Below the pieces are notes generated by a model that worked only from the letters and a program-made list of their open reading frames with translations, was not told where the DNA came from and searched no databases. DNA of 64,000 bases, from positions 1-64,000 of the forward strand of contig CAVOIP010000004.1 of the NCBI GenBank assembly GCA_963696105.1. The letters run 5' to 3'. The position numbers and the translations under genes were made by a program. Positions 16,287-25,283 of this stretch are shown one piece after another; position 1 is the first letter of the stretch, and each line of letters starts with the position of its first letter. This stretch comes from CAVRTM01 sp963696105 (GTDB lineage Bacteria; Actinomycetota; Actinomycetes; Actinomycetales; Dermatophilaceae).

Positions 16287-18513
16287 GTGACAGACACCAC
16301 CGACTTCGCCGCGGCCCCCGCCGCCGACGAGTCCCCCCGCCGCAGTGGCGGGCTCTCCACCATGCGGCTCGCCGAGCTGCAGGGGCTGGCCAGCAGCCTG
16401 GGCCTGAGCGGCACCGCCAAGATGCGCAAGGGTGACCTGGTCACCGCGATCCGCGCCCGCCAGAGCGGCGGCCCGGCCGCTGCGGCCCCCGTGGCCTCCA
16501 CGGAGCACACGGCCTCGGCAGCCTCGAGCACCTCTGGCGTGCAGGCCGCCGCCACGGCGCAGGACGTCGCCACCGCGGCTCCGACCGGGCGTGCTGTCCG
16601 GACCTCCCGCCGCGCCGGTCGTCCGGCCGGCTCCGCCGACCCCGCCCAGGGCGGTCAGGAGGCCGGCGCCCCGCGCGAGAACGGCGCGCAGGGGCCCCAG
16701 GACAGGCAGGACATTCGGAGCGGGGACGTGCGCGAGACGCGCACGGGTGCTGCGGTGCAGGACGAGTCGTCCGCTGCGGAGCAGCCGCGCGGCGAGCGGG
16801 GCCAGAACGAGCAGGGCGAGCAGGGCGAGGGTTACCGCTCGCGGGGCCGGGGCCGCGACGACCGCTCGGACACCCGTGCCGACGCCAGGGGCGACCGGGC
16901 GGACTACCGGGGCGACCGGTCGGAGCACCGGGGCGACAACCGTTCGGAGAGCCGGGGCGACAACCGTTCGGAGAGCCGGAACGACGACCGCTCCGAGCGC
17001 CGCGGCGACCGCGCCGACAACCGGAGCGAGACCCGGGGGGACCGCTCGGACACCCGGGGCGAGGGTGCCGACACCCGCGGCGAGAGCCGGGGCGACCGCT
17101 CGGACAACCGGAGCGACAACCGCTCGGACACCCGGAACGACAACCGCTCCGACAGCCGGAACGACGGCGGGTCGCGCTACGACCGCGACAACCGCAGCAC
17201 CCGCGGCAACGACGGGGACGACGACGAGCGCGGCGGCCGCCGTCGCAACCGCCAGCGCTCCCGCGACCGCAAGCGCAGCGGCCCCCGCCGTGAGGGAGAG
17301 GGCTTCGGCAGCGGCAGCTACGGCAGTGGCAGCGAGCAGGCCGAGACCATCCACGACGACGACGTCCTGATCCCCGTGGCGGGCATCCTCGACGTCCTCG
17401 ACAACTACGCGTTCGTGCGCACCAGCGGCTACCTGCCCGGCGAGAACGACGTCTACGTCCCGCTGGGCATCGTCAAGAAGAACGGCCTGCGCAAGGGTGA
17501 CGCCGTCACCGGTGCGGTCAAGGCGCTCGCCGAGGGTGAGCAGCCGCCGGCCCGGCAGAAGTTCAACGCGCTGGTGCGGCTCGACACGGTCAACGGCAAG
17601 ACTCCCGAGGAGTCCCGCGGCCGGGTGGAGTTCGGCAAGCTGACGCCGCTGTACCCGCAGGAGCGGCTGCGGCTCGAGACCGAGCAGAACATCCTCTCCA
17701 CGCGCCTGATCGACCTCATCGCGCCGATCGGCAAGGGGCAGCGTGGCCTGATCGTCAGCCCGCCCAAGGCCGGCAAGACGCTCATCCTCCAGGCAATCGC
17801 CAACGCCATCACCGTCAACAACCCCGAGGCGCACCTCATGATCGTCCTGGTGGACGAGCGCCCCGAGGAGGTCACGGACATGCAACGCACGGTCAAGGGT
17901 GAGGTCATCGCCTCCACCTTCGACCGGCCGGCGACGGACCACACCACGGTCGCCGAGCTGGCGATCGAGCGGGCCAAGCGCCTGGTCGAGCTCGGGCACG
18001 ACGTCGTGGTCCTGCTGGACTCGATCACCCGCCTCGGACGGGCCTACAACCTCGCCGCCCCGGCGAGCGGCCGGATCCTCTCCGGTGGCGTCGACTCCAG
18101 CGCCCTGTACCCGCCCAAGCGCTTCTTCGGCGCGGCGCGCAACATCGAGCACGGCGGCTCCCTCACCATCCTCGCCACGGCGCTGGTGGAGACGGGCTCC
18201 AAGATGGACGAGGTCATCTTCGAGGAGTTCAAGGGCACCGGGAACATGGAGCTGCGCCTGTCCCGCTCGCTCGCCGACCGACGCATCTTCCCGGCCATCG
18301 ACGTCAACCCCTCGGGCACCCGTCGCGAGGAGATCCTCATGGCCGGCGAGGAGCTGAAGATCGTCTGGAAGCTGCGCCGGGTGCTGTCCGCCCTCGACCA
18401 GCAGCAAGGCATCGAGCTGCTGATCGACCGGCTGAAGAAGTCCGAAGAGCAACGTGGAGTTCCTCATGCAGGTGCAGAAGACGTCCTCGATCCAGATGGA
18501 CGACGACGCCTGA
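16287..18513 (+). CDS. rho: Transcription termination factor Rho, with an apparent +1 frameshift near the 3' end
   Basis: This hexameric RNA helicase terminates transcription. An N-terminal Rho_N/SAP-like helix pair (residues 27-57, LAELQGLASSLGLSGTAKM) precedes a 290-residue disordered insert rich in Arg, Asp, Asn, Gly and Ser, as in Micrococcus and Streptomyces Rho. The RNA-binding OSB domain starts near 365 (AGILDVLDNYAFVRTSGY). Walker A (SPPKAGKT, about 490), Walker B (VVVLLDSITR, about 573) and the Q/R loops follow. After LIDRLKK an extra G at 18444 shifts the frame. Removing it gives the conserved ending SNVEFLMQVQKTSSIQMDDD with TGA at 18511-18513. As read, the shifted frame continues to 18557. 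A base error is likely because Rho is highly conserved. GTG start, strong ribosome site. Confidence 0.93.
16850..17165 (+). repeat. Degenerate Arg/Asp/Asn repeat inside rho
   Basis: Units of 15-24 nt of the type CGGGGCGACAACCGTTCGGA recur about 15 times and encode DNRSESRGD-like peptides. The longest identical pair codes for NRSESRGD twice at about 16939-16976. These arrays probably add RNA affinity in GC-rich hosts, and they are prone to slippage. Confidence 0.75.
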
Positions 18514-18553
18514 CCGCGGCGTCCACCGGCGGTCCTGCGGACCTGGCCACGTC

Positions 18554-18588
18554 GTGAAGCCCGTTCAGCTAGTCTGAGCGGGCTTCAC
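18554..18588. terminator. Terminator after rho
   Basis: GTGAAGCCCGTTCAG (18554-18568) pairs with CTGAGCGGGCTTCAC (18574-18588), a 15-bp stem with a single G-T pair and a 5-nt loop. It lies 40 nt past the rho stop and separates rho from the receiver operon. Confidence 0.75.
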
Positions 18589-18643
18589 TACGTCAATTGG
18601 CGTAGTGGCTCGACACCGCTGGACCGTAGGAGCTGATCGAACG

Positions 18644-19033
18644 ATGACGGCCGCCGCACCGGATCGCATCCTGGTCGCCGACGACGACGCAGACATCCGC
18701 GACCTGGTCGTCTTCAAGCTGACCCAGGCCGGGTACGACGTCGAGGCGGTCGACGACGGCGCCGCCGCGCTGTCCTCGATCGAGGCGCAGCTGCCGCGGC
18801 TGGCCATTCTGGACGTCATGATGCCGGGGCTCTCGGGCATCGACGTGCTGCGCAAGGTGCGGGCCGACGAGCGGCTCAAGGACCTCGAGGTCATCCTCCT
18901 CACCGCCAAGTCCCGCGACATCGACGTCGACGCCGGCTTCGCCACCGGAGCCAGCGACTACGTCATCAAGCCGTTCAGTCCCCGGGAGCTGCTGCACCGG
19001 GTCAACGCGTTGGTGGCCCGGGCCACGGCATGA
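18644..19033 (+). CDS. Response-regulator receiver protein heading a four-gene operon
   Basis: This 129-residue protein is a single receiver domain. Acidic residues lie in ILVADDDADIRDLVV, the phosphoacceptor is Asp57 (LAILDVMMPGLSGID), Thr is in ILLTAKSRDID and Lys in YVIKPFSPREL. There is no DNA-binding domain. The ATG at 18644 follows TAGGAG at 18626-18631. Its TGA overlaps the ATG of the HEAT-repeat gene, and three further genes, including a histidine kinase, follow with overlapping junctions. It is therefore the likely partner of that kinase and may signal through the HEAT protein or the glycosyltransferase rather than DNA. Confidence 0.9.
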   Translation: MTAAAPDRILVADDDADIRDLVVFKLTQAGYDVEAVDDGAAALSSIEAQLPRLAILDVMMPGLSGIDVLRKVRADERLKDLEVILLTAKSRDIDVDAGFATGASDYVIKPFSPRELLHRVNALVARATA

Positions 19034-20118
19034 CCTCCCGGCTGCTGGTGCTGGCCGAGCTGCTCATCGCGGCCGCCTGCACCGGGCTGCTGCTGACGAT
19101 CGTGCTCTCGCGCGGACGCCGCGTCCGCGCCGCCCGTCGAGGTGCCGCGCTGCTGGCCCCGCACCGCCCCCTGCTGCTCGCCGTCGCCTCGGGGGAGGAT
19201 CCGGAGGGCGATGCCCGTGCCCGCCTGCAGCATCTGCCGGACCGCTCCTGGGAGCACGTCCGCGGAGCCGTCGTCGCCATGCTGGCCAAGGTCCGCGGCG
19301 CCCCGGCCGAGTCCCTGGCCGGTCTGTTGCAGGCGCGCGGCGAGGTGGACCGGGCCACCGCCCGGCTCCGCTCCCGCTCGGCGGTGGGCCGCGCCCGCGG
19401 GGCGTACCTGCTCGGCCTCCTGCAGGACCCCAGGCACGTCCCGGCGTTGCTGCCGCTGCTGTCCGACCCCTCCGCCGAGGTCCGCCTGGTGGCCGTGCGC
19501 TCGCTGGGGCTCGTCGGCGACCCCTCCGCGGCCGAGGCGGTCCTCGCCGCGGTGCCGTCGCGAGGCGGCCGCATCGGGGTGCCGGCGTGGGCAGCGGCCG
19601 AGGCGCTGATCGGCATGGGGATGGGCGTGGCGCCGGGCGTGCGCGCGGCGCTGGCCTCGGCCGACCCGGCCGTGCGCGGCGTCGCCGTGACGGTGGCGGG
19701 AGCGGCCACCCTGTCCTTCCTCTGCCCCGAGCTCCGGGTCCTGTTGGAGCGCGACCCGTCGCCGGTGGTCCGCACCGGCGCGGCGGTCGCGCTGGGCCGC
19801 CTCGGGGGTCCTGCCGACGTGGGGCCGCTCGCCCGGCAGACCGCCCCGACGCAGCCGGCCGCCCTTCGTCGTACCTGCGTGGCGGCGTTGGGCGAGCTGG
19901 GTGTCGCCGCCGCGTTGTCGACCCTGAGCACCCTGCTGGAGGAGCAGGACCACCGGCTGGCCGAGCTCAGCGCCGAGGCGCTGGTGCGCATCGGGCCGCC
20001 GGGGCTCCACGAGCTCGTCACCGCCGCGAGAGGCATCGGCCCGCGCGCCTCCGTGGCCCGCGGCGCCCTCGACATGGCCCGTCTGCGCGGCGTGCTGCTG
20101 ACCGGGCCGGCACGATGA
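19030..20118 (+). CDS. Membrane-anchored HEAT-repeat protein
   Basis: This 362-residue protein has one N-terminal membrane segment (LVLAELLIAAACTGLLLTIVL, about 5-26), a basic patch (RGRRVRAARRG), and a soluble region of alpha-helical HEAT/PBS-lyase-type repeats. The clearest repeats are at about 130-165 (HVPALLPLLSDPSAEVRLVA), 195-225, 235-265 (PVVRTGAAVALGRLGGPADV) and 275-330. Such repeats are protein-binding scaffolds. Start and stop overlap its neighbours as ATGA, so it is made stoichiometrically with the receiver and glycosyltransferase. I infer it links signalling to the glycosyltransferase at the membrane. No catalytic motif is seen. Confidence 0.85.
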   Translation: MTSRLLVLAELLIAAACTGLLLTIVLSRGRRVRAARRGAALLAPHRPLLLAVASGEDPEGDARARLQHLPDRSWEHVRGAVVAMLAKVRGAPAESLAGLLQARGEVDRATARLRSRSAVGRARGAYLLGLLQDPRHVPALLPLLSDPSAEVRLVAVRSLGLVGDPSAAEAVLAAVPSRGGRIGVPAWAAAEALIGMGMGVAPGVRAALASADPAVRGVAVTVAGAATLSFLCPELRVLLERDPSPVVRTGAAVALGRLGGPADVGPLARQTAPTQPAALRRTCVAALGELGVAAALSTLSTLLEEQDHRLAELSAEALVRIGPPGLHELVTAARGIGPRASVARGALDMARLRGVLLTGPAR

Positions 20119-21662
20119 CGGACCTGTGGCCGGCGGTGCTGGATGCTCTGCGCACCTCCGTCGCTGCCGTGATGGCGGTGACCGAGCTCCCGGTGCTCGG
20201 ATACTTCCTGGTCATCAACACCTCCTACCTGTTGCTCATCGGGTTCGCGGCCTGGGATCTCGTCCACCACCGCCGCCGGGCCGAGCACTCGGGCCACGAC
20301 GAGACGGTGGCCAGCCAGCTCGCGCCCGGGGTGTCGGTCGTCGTCCCCGCGTACAACGAGGAGGCGGGGATCGTCGTGTCGGTGCAGGCGATGCTGGCGC
20401 TGCGCTATCCCCGGCACGAGGTGGTGGTCGTCGACGACGGCAGCACCGACGGCACGGCGGAGCGCCTGCGCGCGGCGTTCGACCTGGTGCCGGTGGAGCG
20501 GGGGCTGCCGGCCGACGTCCCGACGCGTGCGGCGGTCCTGGAGGTCCTGGTGCCCCGCAACGGCCGTACCCGGCTGGTCGTGGTCCGCAAGGAGAACAGC
20601 GGGCGGTCCGACGCGGTCAATGTCGGGATCAACGCCTCCGGCGAGCCCCTGGTGGCGATGGTCGACGCCGACTCGATCCTGGACCCCGACTCCCTCCTGG
20701 GGGTGGCCAAGCCGTTCGCGGACGACCCCATCCGCACCGTCGCCACAGGTGGGGCGATACGCGCCGCCAACGGCTGCAGCGTGCGCGACGGGCGCATCGT
20801 CCAGGTGCGCATGCCCGGCTCCCGGCTCGCCCGGATCCAGGTCGTGGAGTACCTGCGCGCCTTTCTGCTCGGCCGCACCGGATGGTCGCGGTTCGGTGCC
20901 CTGATCCTGATCAGCGGCGCCTTCGGCATGTTCCGCCGCGACGTCCTGGTGGAGGTCGGCGGTCTGGACGCCGACAGCATCGGCGAGGACTTCGAGCTGG
21001 TGATGCGCATCCACCGCCACCTCATGGACCAACGACGCAGCTACCACGTCGAGTTCGTGGCCGAACCGATCTCGTGGACCGAGGTCCCGGTCACCGCGAG
21101 GGTGCTGCGCAGCCAGCGACGTCGCTGGCACCGCGGGCTGTGGGAGACGTTGTGGAAGTACCGCGGGATGGTGGGCAACCCGCGCTACGGCCGGGTCGGC
21201 CTGGTGGCGCTGCCGTACTACTGGGCCTTCGAGCTGTTCGCGCCCCTGCTGGAGCTCGCCGGGACGGTGCTCGTGGCGCTCGGGCTCGCGCTCGGCGTCG
21301 TCGATCCGTCGTACGCCTACGTCTTCCTCGCCGTCGCCTACGGCTACGCCGTGCTGGTGACGCTCGCCGCGATGACGGTGGAGGAGCTGGCCTTCCACAA
21401 GTACGACCGCTGGCAGGACCTCAGGGCCACGCTCCTCGCGTCGATAGGGGAGAACGTCGGCTACCGCCAGCTCACGGCGTGGTGGCGGCTCGAGGGCTGG
21501 TGGGCCGGACTCACCGGCAGGAAGCAGGTCTGGGGCACCATGACGCGGCAGGGCTTCGCCGGGCAGGCCCCGCAGCACGGTGGGGAGCACGACCAGCGAC
21601 GGCACCCGCCGATGACGGTGCGGCCGGCTGTGGCTCGGCACGAGGAGCACACACGTGGCTAG
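20115..21662 (+). CDS. Processive family 2 glycosyltransferase (PgaC/hyaluronan-synthase-like)
   Basis: This 515-residue membrane enzyme has an N-terminal membrane segment (about 28-50) and a GT-A domain beginning SVVVPAYNEEAGI (about 75). Further motifs are VVVDDGSTDGT, the DxD metal site VDADSILD (about 183), the acceptor-site ED motif in IGEDFELVMR, and QRRRW (about 334) of processive beta-synthases. Three to four C-terminal membrane segments (about 370-425) would form a channel. It probably polymerises a beta-linked extracellular polysaccharide from a UDP-sugar. The sugar cannot be assigned. ATG overlaps the HEAT gene stop, and the kinase gene begins 8 nt before its end. No hydrolase or exporter genes accompany it. 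Confidence 0.88.
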   Translation: MTDLWPAVLDALRTSVAAVMAVTELPVLGYFLVINTSYLLLIGFAAWDLVHHRRRAEHSGHDETVASQLAPGVSVVVPAYNEEAGIVVSVQAMLALRYPRHEVVVVDDGSTDGTAERLRAAFDLVPVERGLPADVPTRAAVLEVLVPRNGRTRLVVVRKENSGRSDAVNVGINASGEPLVAMVDADSILDPDSLLGVAKPFADDPIRTVATGGAIRAANGCSVRDGRIVQVRMPGSRLARIQVVEYLRAFLLGRTGWSRFGALILISGAFGMFRRDVLVEVGGLDADSIGEDFELVMRIHRHLMDQRRSYHVEFVAEPISWTEVPVTARVLRSQRRRWHRGLWETLWKYRGMVGNPRYGRVGLVALPYYWAFELFAPLLELAGTVLVALGLALGVVDPSYAYVFLAVAYGYAVLVTLAAMTVEELAFHKYDRWQDLRATLLASIGENVGYRQLTAWWRLEGWWAGLTGRKQVWGTMTRQGFAGQAPQHGGEHDQRRHPPMTVRPAVARHEEHTRG

Positions 21663-23787
21663 CCCCCGGCCCATCCGCCGCCGCCTCCACCGCATGGTGT
21701 GGCTGATGGGGTTCTTCATGCTCGCCATCGCCGTCCCGACAGCGGTGGTCCTGCAGGTGCAGGTGCGCAGCACGACGATGATCACGACGGTGATCGCACC
21801 GGCGTACGACGCGAACCGGCAGGCGCTGCAGGCGATGAGCGACGGCGAGACGGGGCTGCGCGGCTATCAGCTGAGCGGGGGCGAACCCTCACTGCTGGGG
21901 CCGTACCGGACGGGGGAGCAGCGCACGGGAACGGCGCTGCGGACGGTGCGGACGCTGCTCGAGCAGGCCGAGAGGCACCGGCACGACCGCGCGACGGTCC
22001 TCGCCGCCCAGGCCGCCCAGGAGAAGGCTGCCGCCGACTGGTGGGCCTACGCCCGCCGGTCCGTGGGGAGCTACCGTCCCGGCAGCCCCCTCGGGCTCGA
22101 CCGGGGCAAGCCGCTGTTCGACGCCTTCCGCGCGGCCAACGCGACGGTCGGGCAGCGGCTGCAGGAGCAGCGGGACGCCGGGCGCACCGCGACCGTCGAC
22201 AACCTGAACCTCGACACCGTGGTCGTGCTGCTGACGGCCCTGGTGGCGATGCTGCTCGCGGCCGTCGTGGGCCGGCGGATGACGCGTGCCCTGACCGGGC
22301 CGGTGCAGGGACTGCATGCGGTGGTCACCCGCCAGAACCGCGGGGAGCGGGACCTGCGGGCGCGGGAGGACCAGCAGATCACCGAGATCCGGGATCTGGC
22401 CGCGGACTTCAACCGGCTGCTGGAGAACAACCAGCGCCTCAACCTCCAACAGGCCCAGGGCCTGATGATGCACCAGCTGACCCTGGACGTGGAGCGGGCG
22501 CTGCGCCGGGCGCCCGACGTCCAGGGCGCCCTCGACGTGCTGTGCGCGGTGCTGGGCGAGGGCCTGGGCGTGGACCGGGTCATGGCCAACACCGTCGACG
22601 GGCAGCACCGCGTGCTGCGCGGCGCGCAGTGGCACGTCAGCACCCTGGAACCCCTCGGGGACGTCCCGGACGAGCTCGCTCCCCACGTCGGCCAGCTGGC
22701 CGAGCAGCTGTGGAGCGCCGCGGGGCGCCTGGCCATCCACGACTTCCTGGACCCGGACGTGCAGGCGCAGGAACGGGCCCGCATCTTCACCGCCGAGACC
22801 CGCGCCCGGTCCGTCATCATGGTCCCCATCGGGCTCGGCGACCGGGTGCTGGGCGTCATCTTCGTGCTGACGGTGCACGAACCACGCCGGTGGACCCGGG
22901 CCGAGGCCAACGCCGTCCAGCAGGTCGCCGCGTTCGCCGCCCGCGTCCTCGTGCAGGCCGAGCACGAGGCCAACCAGCGGGACCACGTCGAGCGGCTGGA
23001 GCGCCTGGACCGGCAGAAGACCGACTTCCTGTCGACCGTCAGCCACGAGCTGCGCACGCCGCTGACGTCCATCAGCGGTTACCTGGAGCTGCTGCAGGAC
23101 GGTGACGCCGGTGAGCTGACGGCGGCCCAGCGCTCGATGCTCGGCGTCATCGACCGCAACAGCACCCGGCTGCGCGGGCTGATCGAGGACCTGCTCGTCC
23201 TCAACCGGATCGAGTCCGGCGGCCTGCACGTGGAACGCCACGACGTGGACCTCGGTGAGCTCGTGCGGCACACGGTCGAGGAGCTGTCCCCGCTCGCGGG
23301 GCGGGGCCAGGTGGAGCTCGAGGTGCACGACTGCCCCAGCGGCGTGGTCGTGAGCGGGGACCAGGGCCACCTGCACCGCGCCATCGTCAACGTCCTGTCC
23401 AACGCCATCAAGTTCACCCCGTCCGGAGGCCGGGTCGAGCTGTCCCTCGAGGTGCTGCCGGACGGGGAGGGGCCGGCCGGGCCCTGGGCGCGCCTGCGCT
23501 GCCGCGACTCCGGCATCGGCATCCCGGCCTCCGACATGCCGCAGCTGTTCTCGCGGTTCTACCGGGCGGGCAACGCGACCACCGCCGCCATACCGGGCAC
23601 GGGCCTGGGCCTCGCCATTGTCAAGACGATCGTGGAGGACCACGGCGGCCGCCTGGACCTCACCTCGGTGGAGGGGGAGGGCACCGCGGTGGCCATCGAG
23701 CTGCCCCTGGCGCGAGCCGCGTCCGGGGCGGGAATGAGCACGCGCCCGGCCGTGTTTTCCCCCTCGTTGCCGCATCTGGCAGACTGA
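21655..23787 (+). CDS. Sensor histidine kinase (CHASE3-HAMP-GAF-HisKA-HATPase)
   Basis: The 710-residue membrane kinase closes the operon. A first membrane segment (about 14-36) and a second (about 182-206) flank a CHASE3-like sensor domain (QALQAMSDGETGLRGYQLSG). A HAMP region (207-260), a GAF domain (about 275-435), the phosphorylated His464 in STVSHELRTPLTSISGY, and an ATPase domain with N box (NVLSNAIKFTPSGG), G1 (DSGIGIP) and G2 (GTGLGLAIVKTIVEDHGG) follow. GTG start at 21655 overlaps the glycosyltransferase gene by 8 nt. It should phosphorylate the receiver encoded first in the operon. The signal is unknown. Confidence 0.93.
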   Translation: MASPRPIRRRLHRMVWLMGFFMLAIAVPTAVVLQVQVRSTTMITTVIAPAYDANRQALQAMSDGETGLRGYQLSGGEPSLLGPYRTGEQRTGTALRTVRTLLEQAERHRHDRATVLAAQAAQEKAAADWWAYARRSVGSYRPGSPLGLDRGKPLFDAFRAANATVGQRLQEQRDAGRTATVDNLNLDTVVVLLTALVAMLLAAVVGRRMTRALTGPVQGLHAVVTRQNRGERDLRAREDQQITEIRDLAADFNRLLENNQRLNLQQAQGLMMHQLTLDVERALRRAPDVQGALDVLCAVLGEGLGVDRVMANTVDGQHRVLRGAQWHVSTLEPLGDVPDELAPHVGQLAEQLWSAAGRLAIHDFLDPDVQAQERARIFTAETRARSVIMVPIGLGDRVLGVIFVLTVHEPRRWTRAEANAVQQVAAFAARVLVQAEHEANQRDHVERLERLDRQKTDFLSTVSHELRTPLTSISGYLELLQDGDAGELTAAQRSMLGVIDRNSTRLRGLIEDLLVLNRIESGGLHVERHDVDLGELVRHTVEELSPLAGRGQVELEVHDCPSGVVVSGDQGHLHRAIVNVLSNAIKFTPSGGRVELSLEVLPDGEGPAGPWARLRCRDSGIGIPASDMPQLFSRFYRAGNATTAAIPGTGLGLAIVKTIVEDHGGRLDLTSVEGEGTAVAIELPLARAASGAGMSTRPAVFSPSLPHLAD

Positions 23788-23854
23788 TGTGCTGGTTGCC
23801 GGTTCACGTGCAGGAGCACGACCCGGCTCCACCCCCACCACAAGGAGATCCACG

Positions 23855-24070
23855 TTGAAGAAGGACCTGCACCCCGCGTACGTCGACACCACGGTCACCT
23901 GCACCTGTGGCGCGACGTTCCAGACCCGCAGCACCGCCACCAGCGGCAAGATCGCCGCTGACGTGTGCTCCGCCTGCCACCCGTTCTACACCGGAAAGCA
24001 GAAGATCCTGGACACCGGTGGCCGCATCGCCCGGTTCCAGGAGCGCTACGGCAAGAAGGTCGCCAAGTAG
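23855..24070 (+). CDS. rpmE: 50S ribosomal protein L31 (zinc-binding type)
   Basis: This 71-residue large-subunit protein has the zinc ligands of the C+ form: CTCG at residues 16-19 and CSACHPFYTG at 37-46. That distinguishes it from the zinc-free paralogue that replaces it in zinc starvation. The TTG at 23855 was chosen because AAGGAG lies 7 nt upstream and it gives the standard start (LKKDLHPAYVDTTVTC). A terminator follows at once, so it may be made as a short single-gene transcript. Confidence 0.97.
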   Translation: MKKDLHPAYVDTTVTCTCGATFQTRSTATSGKIAADVCSACHPFYTGKQKILDTGGRIARFQERYGKKVAK

Positions 24071-24081
24071 CTTTCCGCACG

Positions 24082-24116
24082 CGCCGGTCCCCGACCTCAC
24101 GGTCGCGGGGCCGGCG
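24082..24116. terminator. Terminator after rpmE
   Basis: CGCCGGTCCCCGACC pairs with GGTCGCGGGGCCGGCG across a short TCAC loop, with small bulges, and is followed by TTGCTCTTT. It is the only intergenic hairpin here with a recognisable T-rich tail. Confidence 0.75.
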
Positions 24117-24176
24117 TTGCTCTTTGTCCGCACGTTCGTCGCACCACCGCGTTCCATCGAGAGGGAAGGTCCCGCC

Positions 24177-25283
24177 ATGGCGGACATGCTGGAGTCGGCC
24201 TCCGCGTTCGTGGAGGAGTACGCCGCGCTGGAGCACCAGCTGGCCGACCCGGCCACCCACCGGGACGACGCCGACCCCGTCGCGGTCCGCAAGCTGAACA
24301 AGCGGTACGCCGCGCTCGCCCCGACCGTCGCCGCCTACCACGCCTGGCACGCTGCCCGTGACGACGTCGCCGCGGCCCGTGAGCTGGCCGCCGAGGACGC
24401 GTCGTTCGCCGCCGAGCTGCCCGAGCTGGAGCGGACGCTGGCCGCCGCGGAGGAGACGCTGCGCCGGATGCTCGTCCCGCGCGACCCCGACGACGACCGC
24501 GACATCATCCTGGAGGTCAAGGCCGGCGAGGGTGGGGAGGAGTCGGCGCTGTTCGCGGCCGACCTGCTGCGGATGTACCTGCGCTACGCCGAGCAGCGCG
24601 GCTGGGGGACCGAGATCATCGACTCCACCGAGTCCGACCTCGGGGGCTACAAGGACGTCCGGATGGCCGTGAAGTCCCGGGGGGTGCCGCAGCCGGGCGA
24701 CGCGCCGTGGGCACGGCTGAAGTACGAGGGCGGGGTGCACCGGGTCCAGCGGGTGCCCGTCACCGAGAGCCAGGGCCGCATCCACACCTCGGCAGCCGGC
24801 GTCCTCGTGATGCCCGAGGCCGACGAGGTCGAGGTCACCGTCGACCCGAACGACCTCAAGATCGACGTCTACCGCTCCTCCGGGCCCGGTGGACAGAGCG
24901 TCAACACCACCGACTCGGCCGTGCGGATCACGCACCTGCCGACGGGGACCGTGGTGTCCTGCCAGAACGAGAAGTCCCAGCTCCAGAACAAGGAGTCGGC
25001 GATGCGCGTGCTGCGCGCCCGGCTGCACCAGATCGCCCAGGAGGCGGCCGACCAGGCGGCGTCCGCGGCGCGCCGGTCGCAGATCCGCACCGTCGACCGC
25101 TCCGAGCGGATCCGCACGTACAACTACCCCGAGAACCGCATCGCCGACCACCGCACCGGCTACAAGGCCTACAACCTGGACACCGTGCTGGACGGCGAGC
25201 TCGACCCGCTGGTGCAGTCGGCCGTCGACGCCGACGAGGCGGCCCGGATGACCGCTCTGGCCCAGGACTCCTCGGCCCCGTGA
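24177..25283 (+). CDS. prfA: Peptide chain release factor 1
   Basis: This 368-residue factor releases the peptide at UAA and UAG. It carries the class I catalytic GGQ (SSGPGGQSVNTTDSAVRITH, about residue 238) and the RF1-type tripeptide region RVPVTESQGRIHTSA in place of the SPF of RF2. PVT here replaces the common PAT. The ATG at 24177 follows GAGAGGGAAGG. An in-frame ATG at 24186 also exists. Its TGA overlaps the prmC GTG, the standard pairing of a release factor with its methyltransferase. Confidence 0.97.
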   Translation: MADMLESASAFVEEYAALEHQLADPATHRDDADPVAVRKLNKRYAALAPTVAAYHAWHAARDDVAAARELAAEDASFAAELPELERTLAAAEETLRRMLVPRDPDDDRDIILEVKAGEGGEESALFAADLLRMYLRYAEQRGWGTEIIDSTESDLGGYKDVRMAVKSRGVPQPGDAPWARLKYEGGVHRVQRVPVTESQGRIHTSAAGVLVMPEADEVEVTVDPNDLKIDVYRSSGPGGQSVNTTDSAVRITHLPTGTVVSCQNEKSQLQNKESAMRVLRARLHQIAQEAADQAASAARRSQIRTVDRSERIRTYNYPENRIADHRTGYKAYNLDTVLDGELDPLVQSAVDADEAARMTALAQDSSAP

